Of a stretch of DNA of 64,000 nucleotides, positions 37,165 to 48,879 are shown in pieces. Under the pieces are notes generated by a model, which saw only the letters and a program-made list of their open reading frames with translations, was not told the origin of the DNA and did no database searches. This stretch comes from Polytrichum commune. Lineage: Eukaryota > Streptophyta > Polytrichopsida > Polytrichales > Polytrichaceae. Within the stretch, counting starts at the first letter, position 1; every line of letters starts with the position of its first letter. The stretch is from contig OX485805.1 in the NCBI GenBank assembly GCA_950295325.1, positions 32,787,501 through 32,851,500 on the forward strand. Reading direction: 5' to 3'. The position numbers and the translations under genes are program-made.

Positions 37165-40100
37165 TTCCTCATTCATAAATCAGCAGAAGAAAACTTGTTC
37201 ATTACAATCATTTGTTTGCAACTTTATGTCTTGTGACTCGTTGCAAGAAGTTGTATAGAAGAGATTTCATTTTGGTTGTCGACTGGAGGATTTTGGTAAC
37301 ATGTTGTCTAGAACCGCGACTGAAAACCTCTGGTTCTTCAAATGAGGGCAGAGAAGAAACGTTGATCTTAGTGAGATGGGCGTGATTGAAATGCCCGTTC
37401 AACCCACCCTTGGTATTATGTCCACTAGACATAATATTAGTAGTGCAAGACTACTAACCCCTCTCGGGGTGGGCACTATAGTAACCAGGGTGACCAAGGT
37501 GACCATGGGAACTTAGTAACTGGATGATCTTTGTATTGGTGGTGTTAGTGTGGTTACAATGTTTGTAAGGGTACATGTTCTCTTTTCTTCGTGAGGTGGC
37601 CGCCGAGTCATGGGACTACACTGTGGTTCATTATATGTGGGGGTTAGTATGACATGTTTAGTGGTATGGGTTCAATTTCTGATGACCTCGTACGAGCATT
37701 GTATTGTGATGTAAGTGACTTGGCATCTGCTATGTGAGTTTACTTGACAGGAAAACAAATGAGGGCATTGTAAGCTAAGGGAGGAAACAATTTCTTCTTG
37801 GTCATTGGTTTACTAACCCAAGACGTTTCGGGCTCAAACCATGAGGTCTTAGATTTGACTAGATGAACTACTTGATTTCTGTGATCGGGGATATAAGCAA
37901 TTGCATATCCATGAGAACCATAACCCTTTTTTGTTGGTTTTTGTTTGTTTTTTTTTTTTTTTTTGGTTTTACAAAAGTATATCCATGTGATGAATTTTTT
38001 ATCGCGCAGTCTAAGATATGGAGTCTTAAGGAGACGTTTGTACTCTTTGGTCACTAATGATTGCCTTGAGTTTATTGTCAAAGATTGAATATGCTCGTAG
38101 TGGTTCCCATAGAAGACGACTCGTAGCATTGCATGGATTGACTTATGGGGCCTCTTTTTATGTAGTAGACGGACATCTCTAGGCACTCAAAAACACAATG
38201 AAATACTTAGTGACAAAAGTCCTCTTTTAATTTGATGGTACCGAGGATATAATCATGCAAACCGAGGGGAGGAAGCAAACACCATTTGTAGGTGAATACG
38301 GACCGACATGTGAAAAAATTTATCCGTGATGAGTAATTGAGATATTTTCCAAGTAGGTTAGTCATCACAATGCTAAGATGCTTGAAAATGAAAGGTAACT
38401 ATCCAACAATTTGGTCACTCCAAAACACTCACATGCGATGGGTACAAGATAATAAACGTACATCGCACATCGGTGGACTACACAAACATCTCTTCTCTTC
38501 TCTTCTCTTCTCTTCTCTTTTCGTTACTCCAACTTTTAGACGCTTGAGAACTGAAAGACAATTGTATGCACACACACAAGAGAACAACCTTCTTCAAGAG
38601 GACTTGTCCTTTGCACTTAGTCCAATCACAAGTATGCACGAGCTATGTGGCTATCCCTTTTGTCATGACCAACAAAGAATACCATAGACTTGCTTCATGC
38701 ATAACATTATTCAGATCCATAACAGTGTTTGTGGGACTGACAGTATTCCACTTAATATATCCCGAAAACTCCCAACATTCAGTCTATGTGTTTCCACTAT
38801 TCATAAATAATGATCAAATTTTGAAGTTTTGCCACATGGGAGTCTTAAATTGCTTCACATCCACTCCAATCCCATGTCAAAGTTTTTTTTCAGGAAATCG
38901 ACAGGAAGCTTCAAGAGCTTGAATCAGCACAACTGCCAAAGCTGTCCGAAGAAGAGTTGGCGAAGCTGGTGAGCCAAATTTCTCATCTCAGCCCGCTTAG
39001 CAAAAGTTTGATTTCTTTTATAAAAAAAACCAAAAAAAAAATTGAGTATTAAACACTCAGCAGGTTGGGAGAGGGATTTATCGTACATGAGCATATCTTT
39101 CATTCATCCAACATAAAAGCACTTAAATAGTATGCAACTCAAACGCTACTTTTTAAAGGTGATTTGACACTAGAATTGGCTTTGAAGGTCCCAAATTATT
39201 CTACGCGAAGTCACTTGAGATGACTCAATAATAAACTTGTAGGGGGTCAAGACCTTATGTTAGATGGATGAGAGGTATGTTTGTATACGATAATTCCCTC
39301 TCTCCCCAGCAAAGTATGCCTACTCCACTTTGTGACATGGAATATACCATGAGGTATTTTGTATATTTAAAGGAATATTCTTGTTAGAATGAGGTGTCAT
39401 GTTGAGTACTATTTATGAAGTGCATAAGTAGAGAAGTTATCGTATTCAAGGAACGATGAACGAACACTATGGCACTAGAATGTTTGGAGAGGTTTCACTA
39501 GGATTGGAAAAGCAAATGAATATTGATCACTTAGCGATAATATGAACAAGCATAATGTTACTCACCAATACGTTGCTGCACCGTGGGTTGGGGACTTTGT
39601 GGGCATGACCCATCTTTTATGTTGGGACTCCTTTGCAAAATGAACAATACTCATCATAACATTGTTCATTATGCAAGGGTGGACCGACATTTGATATGTC
39701 TACCCAAGGCTTGCCCATTAAGAATTCTTGGGTACAAATTACCAAAGAAATGAGATCATAAATTATGACCATTATTAGGGCCCACATGGGTTGACAAACC
39801 TATCGGGCAGGTCAATGCCGCAAGAACTGGTACACAACTGAGAATGTTAGCCAAGAGCCTAGCAAGCTAGGCTTGTGCCAATTATATATATAGAAGCTAC
39901 AAGCTAGCGATGTTGAATATTATGAGACTTGGGTAGCAACACCTTAAACCAAGAAGTTAAGTATTTAGCATACATGTAGTAGCCATAGAAACTAGAAAAC
40001 ATTACTCCCATGTACACAAAAAGAGACTAGGTGTACTGCATGTCCCCCCCTCCCCCCCAAAAAAATATTGAAACAAATACAAAATTTTGAAGTGAAAAGT

Positions 40101-40974
40101 ATGGTGTGACCCAAAACCGTTGGGGTGGCTTCATGTTCACATGGTGAGCATTCTCATAATCAATACGTACTTATCATGCAAGATTTCAAGGGTTTTAGTT
40201 TTGGGGCTTGTCTTGCTTTAAGGTGCTCCTACCTTAGATGTACAACACAATAATATTATGTGGGCCTTGATCCATTTGGCAAGGATGTAACTTTTTAAAC
40301 ATCAAACAACAAACAACCAATGAGAGCAAGTTGCCACAATGAGCAAGTTGATGATTGTATATCTACAAATGTTGACCTCGTGTAAAAAATTACAACCCAA
40401 ACCTTATATGTAGCCAAGTAGAACAAGGATCACAGATAGCTTCTAGTTATTAGATCATGTGCATATTCTTTGAACAATCATGACTATTGAAACTAATTTT
40501 AAAGATTATTAAACAATCAGGGCTGCAAATGTTACGATTTATTGCCTTAATTATGTTAAATAGTCCTATTATTGTGGGCCACAATAAATTTCTAGAGCCC
40601 ACGCTGATTTCTCAAAATGAGAATTATCATGGGCCACATTAATGTTCAAACCATGCTAAACTTCTCCTAGAAAATTAGCGTGAGCAAGTCACATTGGTTG
40701 TTTTTCTAAGAAGATTAATGTGGGTGATTGTTGTTATATTGTGTTACTTTTGATGTAAGGTGACTATTTTAATTTATGTAAGGTGTTGATCGAAAGTTTC
40801 AAGGAAGACCAAATGCAAGAGTTGGGGTCTTGGATCCACATTATGTTCACCCCGACTGCATTTTTGTGTCTAATTAATGTGGGTTACCATTTGGAGTTAC
40901 GCATTGCTATAACACTTTCTCGGGAGTATCATTTGTTACCCAAATCACATAATTACACTAAATATTGTATTTAG
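34028..40974 (+). CDS. FSIP1-like (fibrous sheath-interacting protein 1) ciliary protein, exons
   Basis: Exons read: 34028-34118 (AIETLDNELHEQ; less sure), 34823-34967 (DKILRNIRLGPDARYYRLM), 35185-35283 (EEEEAVVQQILAEVD), 35724-35892 (GYDFDGDDAKRIAEIDVELE), 36913-37121 (DYLLEQRIRREIQEKTE), 38894-38968 (EIDRKLQELES...LSEEELAKL) and a possible last exon from 40783 (VLIESFKEDQMQEL). Phases agree from 34823 through to 40783. The order and spacing of RNIxL, an acidic 'ExxxVxxxLxxVD' helix, GY...(L/I)AEID.(K/E)L, a linker, then (E)IDxKLxxL and LSEExL match animal FSIP1, a protein of sperm flagella and cilia. The N-terminal exons are not resolved: nothing found joins 34118 to 34823 in the right phase with certainty. 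The end is also unsure, since the frame after about 40825 runs into MITE sequence to a stop at 40974. Introns contain repeats, including (AT)n at 37128-37162. Confidence 0.6.
36473..36500 (+). repeat. (CT)n microsatellite in an FSIP1-like gene intron
   Basis: Uninterrupted TC/CT dinucleotides of about 28 bases inside the intron between 35892 and 36913. The neighbouring segment 36240-36340 resembles 3850-3960 ('gggccaagct...catgctaatccaagat' against 'ataggctgatccaagata'). Confidence 0.8.
37128..37162 (+). repeat. (AT)n microsatellite
   Basis: About 17 AT repeats starting a few bases after the exon that ends at 37121. Confidence 0.9.
38489..38520 (+). repeat. (TCTTC)n pentanucleotide repeat
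   Basis: Six to seven copies of a TCTTC unit in the intron before the exon at 38894. Confidence 0.85.
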
Positions 40975-40984
40975 TGTCCTATGG

Positions 40985-43120
40985 TATTTTATGTCAATGT
41001 GGTAACTTTTCCAGCGACACTATTTATGAGTAAGTTTACAAGTATTATCATCCCAACTTGCTTTTCGTTCATCCTAATGCCAATCGTTGAAACAAAGTCC
41101 GGTATACTTTCAATCCTAACAAATTTTAAAACATGATTACAAAATTCTTAGGATGCAAAATATACCAAAAGGGGATGGACTAAAAGTAAGTTGGGTTGAC
41201 AATATTTGTAAACTTATTCAAAAGAAGTATCACAAAACTTTCATTCTCTAAATATTTAGGGGACATTGTTAAAGGGGGGAACCAATATTAGAAGTGTATG
41301 TGAGATAAGTAGTGGTGAATCACGTGCAGGTAATTGAATGCAAACAAGAACAAGGACTCTTGTGATTAATTTTGGTCATGACCGTATGCATAACCTATGT
41401 GGAAGGGCGGTGGCCATCTCGACACCAAACTTTTAGTAGACTTGTAGTTCATGGTGGATGAAAACAAGAAGTTGTGGACTATTGAAAGAAAACAACACAA
41501 TGCTTTGCAAAATAATCCAACGCTACAATTTTGTCTAATTAGACCAATGCTAAGAGCATGCTTTTATGATTCTCATGCACAAAAATGCGTCTTTGAGCTA
41601 CATACTTTCATCTTTAGTATCAATTGTGTCAAAAGTGACATGATCATATATTAACTTTTTTTCTTAGTGTACTTATCAAGATTGGTTGAATACCTAAAAG
41701 ACACATAACTTGGATGCACGTGGATAGAGAAATACATATACATATATATTATATTGACCATTGATACCACATGTGAGTGTATTTTTATTCTTATTCTTAA
41801 CATATGATAATGTACAAGATAATATCAAGTTCACAACCCTAAATTATAAAACAAAAAAGGTTTTTTCCTCTTGGTGAGGCTTGTAGATATTGACTAGTTT
41901 GCCGTATATTGGGCCCTTGGTCCATTAAGGGTTAAGGGCTTATTGTCATGTGTTGACATTGTTGGTGAAGCAAAACAAGCTTTGTTGATAGTAATAAGAA
42001 GGTGGTCAATTCTCCCTCCTCAAATTTCAACTTCCATGTATAATTGGTTGGTCACATTCTTGTTCTTTAGGGAATTCTTATGAACAGTTTAATATGGAAA
42101 GGAGGTTCAATTTTATTGAGTTTGAATTTTTTGCTGACTCGGCTAGGGCCCATGATATGGACTTGGACATGTGCCCTAACCAAGTACACTGAAAAAGGTT
42201 ATATACTATGTTGGCGCAAATGTATAGTGTGACTTACGTTACTATGTCACATTGTGCATAACCCTACTTACACTTGCAATGCTTCGTGTGATATACCCAC
42301 CTCCTTTCCATAGGTTGGAAGTTTTTCCCACTCTATTTTCAATCCAACAGAACTCATACCTCCAATATTAAAACACAATGGGTCAGTATATAATGTACAC
42401 CCACAAAATTATCCCCAAAGGATACTAGAGTGGAAATCACCTTTACATTGTGCCCACAATGTTTACCATACTTAGTGTAGATATTTCTGACTGCAAAATG
42501 CTCTAAGAGGTAAAGGCTTAATACTTTTAAGTCCAAGTGTCCAAATAAGTTGTTTAACTTATTTGGACACTTCTACTTGAGTGATGTGTGGTTAGGTTAG
42601 ATCTTAAACACAACCCAACAAGACATGTGTTCAATAAAGATGTGCTAATGCTCCACAATAGATATGCCAATGTGAGGTGTAAGTCAAACCTAGGGCCTTA
42701 ACCCATATCCCATGGGAACAACAAATTGAGCCACCTAAGGTTGGATGGGTGACCTTCCTAGCACTTGAGTTCCGATGCACCTTACCACCTATCATTCACC
42801 CAATCATAGTGGGGGGTTATTTAGTTGAACCAGATATTATCAACCAATCATGCAGAAACCTAGAGGCTTGTCCTTGAGGGAGATAGATGCCGGCTAGGTT
42901 GTCCGTGGCCATTTGAAGTGTTCACTTCCAAAAAGGAGGCAACAATCATCGGGTACCCTCTAATGCTCATAACGCTCATTCCATGATTACATATAGACCC
43001 AGATTGACTCAAAAAGAAGCAACACCATAATCTTCACCAACGACAACATTGGAGTCCTCTTTCTCTTTCTTCTATTATTTGTTGACACACAACTTTCGTC
43101 TTGTAAATGAAATGAAAACA
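40985..43120. other. Gene-free stretch
   Basis: No supported gene. A strong hairpin lies at 42535-42572. Otherwise AT-rich repeat debris. Confidence 0.4.
42535..42572. repeat. Perfect 17-bp stem, 4-base loop hairpin
   Basis: aagtgtccaaataagtt, loop gttt, then the exact complement aacttatttggacactt. There is no T-run or gene end beside it, so a role as a terminator is not indicated. Confidence 0.9.
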
Positions 43121-43122
43121 AG

Positions 43123-44160
43123 TCAAAAAAACATTATTCCATCATGTGGGCCAGTTCCACTGGCCTTGGAATATGTCAATTATATTATGTGGGGCCCCCA
43201 AACAAAGGGGTAATATTTGTCTACTATCCATACATTCACGTTGATACTTGAAAATGCAGGTCGAGTTATACTCCCGGCTTACTAACAAGTACCAATCTTC
43301 ATTCCGATGTTATTCATACAAAACATTGTTCATTTGGACATTATTCACAACAAATACTATTCACATGAGCACTTTCACTAACAACACCAACACTATGGAT
43401 AATATTCACACTATACATACCGAGGCTATTTATTATCAACACCAGGACCAATTTCTTCATGTTATCTAAGTTTCTTCCCATGAAGGTCAGATCTTAGGGC
43501 CACCTCACACATGAGCCAAGAGCCGTGACCTTGTAATGGTGAGGACCCTCGACTCTCATCCAAAGGCCGTACCATGGGCGTTGGGAAAGCCATTTTATGT
43601 AGTCTTGGGTCCTCAAGCATACTGTGAAGTGAGAATGAACCATGTTGCGGGACCATTGCATATTTTGTTGGCGGAAAAAGAGGGGAGGATTTGGTTTAAT
43701 ATAACATGTCTCAAACTTTATCAATTTAAGAGAATTACTTGGTGGTGTTTGTATGTCGTGAAATCTATCTTGGAATCTACCCTGAAATCTATATTTAAAT
43801 TTGTCCCGCTAGAAAAATACATTAAAAAATCCATGGTCTCCTGAAATTTGCGTCAGGCCCACCTCTTGGAGGTGTGTCTAACGCAAATACCGGTAGACCA
43901 TGCATACTTATCCAGAACATGCCATGTAGGACTCCATGCAGATTTTTCATCCACAAACTTTTCTTTGGGCCTTTAGGCCTTCACCTCCTAGTCTGAAGTG
44001 AACTTGACCGGTCTCCGCCTTTTCAACCAACGAGAGCTCTTACATTGCCATGGTCATGGGCCTGCAACCTTGTGTGTGAATTGGCCCTTAGATAGTGGAA
44101 GCCCACGTGAAATGCTAAATATATAATGGGACACAACCATACAACCGAACATTGGTAAGT
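43123..44160. mobile_element. Fold-back element family B, interrupted by a family A element
   Basis: Left part 43123-43492 and right part 44092-44160 match, in order, the uninterrupted copy at 56778-57223: 'ttggaatatgtcaatta', 'gagttatactcccg', 'catgaaggtcagat' on the left, then 'ata(g/t)tgga(a/g)gccca' and 'acacaaccat' on the right. The gap is exactly the family A element at 43493-44091. Confidence 0.65.
43493..44091. mobile_element. Fold-back element, family A, copy 2 (nested)
   Basis: The left end 'cttagggccacctcacaca' and right end 'tgtgtgtgaattggcccttag' are inverted partners. Interior blocks ('gagccaagagccgtgacc', 'ggtcctcaagcata', 'ccgccttttcaaccaacgag', 'ccatggtcatgggc') are shared with 5572-6071. 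About 599 bp, sitting inside the family B element. Confidence 0.65.
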
Positions 44161-44169
44161 GGATAATAT

Positions 44170-44760
44170 GAAAAAAACACGAAATCTACATCATCCCCAA
44201 GCACTCCTCACTCCTCACTCCGAACAAACAATGCGTAATCGGATGACATCTGGCGAAGAGAATCGGCAAAGAAATCGGAATCGGGAAGGTGAAGAGAGTG
44301 AGTGTTTGTCTGTCTTCTCTATATGTCTGTTTGCACAGGCAGTGGACGGAGGAGATTAGGGGAGACGGTTATATCGGTCAGATCCGATGGTTGAGAAAGC
44401 ACAGGCGACGTGGCCTCACCAGAAGCCAGAAGCTGCTTTCATCACCCATAGACTTCTTCTCGACAAACCGAATAACATCCACATACCTTAGATCTCAAAG
44501 GGGCAGGGTCCATTGTGCCAAGTGGCAAAGATATTTCAAAAAATCTGTACCCGTGACTGGCCGGGCAAGTGCCAGCGACACATTAAAATTATCTTCAAAT
44601 TTTTGCAACTGCAGCTTCATCAAGACCCATTTCATCAGTTGCCAACATCACTTACTCTACTTTTCGGCCTATGACATCCATCCATGTGTCAGACCCAACT
44701 AACCTTGAAAGATTCAGATACTTCTCGATTCATGTGTCAAATTCGACGACTGGACAAAGT
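44170..44760. other. Unexplained low-repeat island
   Basis: More GC-rich and less repetitive than its flanks. On the plus strand two segments read as possible exons: 'cactcctcactcc...gggaag' ending at a gt near 44289, and a stretch after 'ttgcacag' at 44338 that is open to 44702 (QWTEEIRGDGYIGQIRWLRK...). The intron between them would be only about 50 bases. I do not recognise the protein. It could also be a promoter for an unknown transcript. Confidence 0.25.
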
Positions 44761-44769
44761 AGTCCTAAA

Positions 44770-44955
44770 TTAGTGCGGGTTACCGTTTGGAGTTATGGAT
44801 TGCTATTGCTTTTCTACTAAGAGCATCGCCCAAATAACATAGATAGTCCATATCCACATCAAAGAAGATGATGTAACTAACGTACATGATAAAAATGATA
44901 GTGTTGGTAAAAAAGTTAAGGCAACGTGTAACTCCAAATGGTGACCCACGCTAAC
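44770..44955. mobile_element. Small MITE, relative of 24838-25051
   Basis: Left 'tagtgcgggttaccgtttgg', right 'ccaaatggtgacccacgcta', an imperfect inverted pair with inner 'agttatggattgc' and 'gcaacgtgtaact'. Confidence 0.55.
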
Positions 44956-46009
44956 GGGATTGTTTAGTGTACTTACGGTAATTTACGAATCTCCTCAGTT
45001 ACTTTAGTTTTATTTCACAAAGTGAGTAATATAAATTTCGAATGGGACAAAAAGAAATTAGTATAGTTGTAGAAATAGAAGACTTTAGCCCATGTCAGAT
45101 GAGGGTAAACGACCTTGTATATTTGGTTCAGTTGTGGTGGAGGTAGCGATCAATCATCGAACATAATTGATTCACTTTAAAAATTATTGCAAAGCAATAC
45201 ACTTAATTTGCTGGAGCCATTAAATACAAAATTGGTGTGCCATGTAATATGGATTTGATGACATAGGTCAAATTAAATTATCTTTCATTTCTCGTTAGGA
45301 GCTTGAACAAGTCATCATGTACCACTTATAGACATGCTCCCGCTTAACCCATAAACATTTTAACATGTTTATATTGATTGTGTTCTCCTTGAACTAGATG
45401 ATACGAAATCTTCATCGAACTCTCTCCAACTCTTGTGGCCTAGGTGTCAAAAAAAAAACCTTGGAAGACAACAATTTATCACTCTCTCTGCTACAAAGTC
45501 ACGTTACAATCTACGTTCACATTGTATACTTTCAAAATACCACATATACAAAAGAAGCCCAAATCATGATGAAGGAAAAACGGCCGAGGATCACGATCTC
45601 ATGTCTGTTGGTAATCACTAGAAGAAAGCTTAGAATCTACCCTCAAAAGCCGAAGCAAAACCAACCCATAATCGCATACGAAATTCAGGAAGGCTCATTG
45701 ATGAAAACCAACTCCATGTATGGTAGATCTGACCGTACGGATGACAACCTGCGTGAAGTCAAGATCATGCACCCAACTTGTCAATTGTCCTTAACCATAA
45801 GACTATAACGTAAACATATATGTTGGTATTGTTGGGCAGTAGTGACTTGGCGGACGAAAATGTCCACATCAGCCTTTAAGGGGTTAAACCATACACTTAG
45901 TAGTTCAGTTTCTCACTCTCAAGTCCACAGTGCCAATGGCAATGAATTATTTCAGGTGCAGTTGATGAGAGAGCTTGACATTGATGAGAGAGAGAGAGAG
46001 AGACTATAC

Positions 46010-47110
46010 ACTTGTGTGTAAGTAGGTGTGAGGCCTAAACCCCCACCCTTAAGCGTCGTAGTCCGGGTAGAAGCTTAGAGCCCACATTCACTGCTAACTG
46101 TTCGCTGAACCCTTAACATGTGTGAAGTTTACAGGATGTCCCACCAAATCATCACTTCCATTTCATAGCGTGAAGTACAAGCATTAAGAAATGCTTTTCT
46201 CTTCTAACCTACATCCCCTTACCCCCACTAACCCACTCACTATCCTATCACTCCTAGCTTAGACTAAATGTTTTGTAAACTATTTGCACCACGTCTCATG
46301 GTTGAGAGCCACGGCCCCACTGGGAACCGGTCCCCAACCCTTGCTAACCACCACCTAACCCAATCTAATTTCCCCCTTACCCCTGCCTAATTGCCCACTT
46401 ATCCCTAATGGCCCATGGGCCTTCCCCTTCAGATTATTATGAGCCCTGGCACCTAACTTCAGTTGCCCCCAGTTGCCGTAGAATATGCGTTGTTTGGCTA
46501 GAACCCAGCCCGTCAACACCCGTCACCAGGCTTGCTGCCGGCAGGCCGTAGAACTGACCTCGCCGGTCCACCCTCCAATGGCTTCCCACCTCGGACGACC
46601 AACAGGAGGGACTCTCTCATCCCTCAGCAGAACCGCCGCTCACTCAACCACCTCCGAACTACAAGGTTGAATCCCCCCTTCTGAATCAATAGCTGAATCC
46701 CAGTAGTAAACCCAACATTCTTGCGACCGAGTCCGACTCAGAATCCAAATCCGGCATTTAGAATTCTGGAGCTTTGACCGAGAGGTAGCAATTCCAGCTA
46801 CCTCCCCTTGTTCTCATTCAGTCTTCCGCTCCCTCCACCTACTGGAGTATATACATTGCCTCATTCAGGTCTCGACTGTCGCAACATTTCTCGCCTCCTC
46901 GCCGTCAAATCTCCTTGCTTTTCAGCTGCTCCCCCTCCTCGTCCTTGTGGAGTTGACTGCTAGCCGTTTAGCAGCCCCCTCCTCGGTGACCTGCTGCCGT
47001 AACCCTTCTGGCCTCAACATCCCGGAGAGAGAGTCCCGGCTGCGGCCATTGAATATTTTGGGTACCCCTGGATCCGGGATTAACTAGGTCACAGTGACCT
47101 TATCCCACAA
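46010..47110. other. GC-rich island, possible solo LTR or old gene fragment
   Basis: This 1.1-kb block is distinctly richer in C and G than the AT-rich DNA around it and is C-rich on the plus strand. It has no long open frame (the longest, at 46485-46670, is 61 residues without known motifs). A (GA)n tract sits at its left edge (45988-46003). I could not find matching ends or a target duplication, so calling it a solo LTR is a guess. Confidence 0.25.
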
Positions 47111-48612
47111 TGAACACCGGGCAAGCTTAATTTGGACATATCCTCAATCTAATTATAACACACCCTAGCCTAATCTAAGCATTCAACCCAGCTCTCACCT
47201 CACAACAAGTTTCACTCAATACTTTCACTCTCCCTAATCAAATACATTCACTCCCAACCTACTAAACACTTAAACTCGCGGTAAAACTCAACTCCAAACC
47301 AAAACCCATCCTTATACTCTTTTAAAGTTTTTAAGTAACTAAAAGAATTTCCAAATCAAATCAACATGACTTCACAGGATCAACTGAACATGTGGGCACC
47401 GATTTGGGCTCACAGTAGGTGACCAATATGACGGTCTCACTTTCGGCACTTTCAAGTTTTGTTCTCATCATCTCCTACAACATGATAACAAGGAGAGAGA
47501 ATTGTCGTATACTAGCGTACCTCTCATTCATCTAATATAAAAGCCATGAAATAGTATGCAGCCCAGAGGTTGCTTTTTGTAGCTGATTTGACATTCAAAT
47601 TTGTTTTACAAATCCCAAATTAATGTCCGTATGATCATTTGAGATGAATTAGCAACAAACCTACAGGGGGTCAAGTTTATCTTATGTTTGATGGATGAGA
47701 CGTACTCTCCCCATGGTGCTATGCTAACTTACTTAGCTGACACATGTGCTTGAAGAAGTGCTCGCATACCGGACAGAGGGAACTAAGATAGACGAAGCTA
47801 ATTCGGTTAGCTTCTTTAATCGGACATCTATTTTTGGCTCTTGATCGGCGGTATGGTCGCTTGAATACGATGGGTGAGCTATACATCGTGATTTAGTTGC
47901 CCCCTTGATGATATATAGTAGACTGAGTAAACATTGAACTCTACTTCTCAATGATAGTAGAGAATCTTTGATTTTGAAGCCTAGATCATCACCTTCCACA
48001 ACTCCAATTTTAGCACTTTTCAAATTCTTTGGTCTTCATTTGCAATTGCTAACCTACTCAAGCCTCTAATGCTCGAATCCATAATCTAGATGATTCCACA
48101 AAGCTAGAGGTCTCCACATTAGCTCCATCTACCTTATCACACAGGAGCGCTCCTCTCATTCATCCATAGTAAAAACCATCCAATACTATGCAACTTGGAT
48201 ATTACTCTCTTTAATTGATCTCAACTCTATAATTAGCTTTAAAACCGTGAGTTAGTCTAGTCCTAGTCATTAGAGATGAATCACTCTCCAATCTATAGGA
48301 GAGAAGAAATTAGGTTTATTGCCAATTCATCTCAAATAACCTTTACCAAACTAATTTGGTCTCTTTAAAATCGATTCCAGTGTCAAATTAACTAAAAAAG
48401 TTAACCTCCAAACTCCGTACTACTTCAACGCCTTTATGTTGGATGAATGAGAAATACACTCATATACAATAATTCCCTCTAGAGACTCCACCTATTTTTC
48501 CTCACATACCCCACATGCATCATCGTCAGCTTCCCAATCTAACAACATTCTATCCAACAAATCGGAAGCCATGATCATTGATCAAGTTGTTGGACTCATG
48601 TTTGTGGGTACA

Positions 48613-48793
48613 TAACCGGTTGGCCGCTTTGTTTCGCCGAGGTGGCACTACACGATTGGCTCTGAGCACACAGGTTTGCAAACGATAACCTCGACATCCC
48701 AGCCGGTTATGATCATCTAAATCGGTTATGGTGACAGGTGACCCACTGTTTAGGTCACCTGCGCAGCTCAACAAAGCGGCCAACCGGTTACGG
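48613..48793. repeat. Inverted-repeat element with 'aaccggtt' arms
   Basis: The left arm aaccggttggccgctttgtt (from 48616) and right arm aacaaagcggccaaccggtt (ending near 48789) are a perfect 20-base inverted pair. Between them are two further '(c)cggttatg' motifs and a hairpin, caggtgacc/ggtcacctg, near 48736-48762. It is immediately followed by the perfect palindrome at 48794. Confidence 0.75.
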
Positions 48794-48875
48794 TAGGTAA
48801 TTGTTTTATTGGAACCGGTTATCGGTGCAAAACCGGTTTTGCACCGATAACCGGTTCCAATAAAACAATTACCTA
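48794..48875. repeat. 82-bp perfect palindrome without spacer
   Basis: Every base from 48794 to 48834 pairs with its mirror from 48875 to 48835. The centre is gcaaaacc|ggttttgc and each arm holds one ggaaccggttat copy. Perfect zero-spacer palindromes of this size are unstable during replication and are normally lost or broken. Confidence 0.95.
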
Positions 48876-48879
48876 ATAC

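Noticed and set aside
47733-48023. 96-residue open frame on the minus strand
   Set aside because: Part of it overlaps dispersed repeat sequence (cttctttaatcggacatcta, as near 24470) and it shows no known motif.
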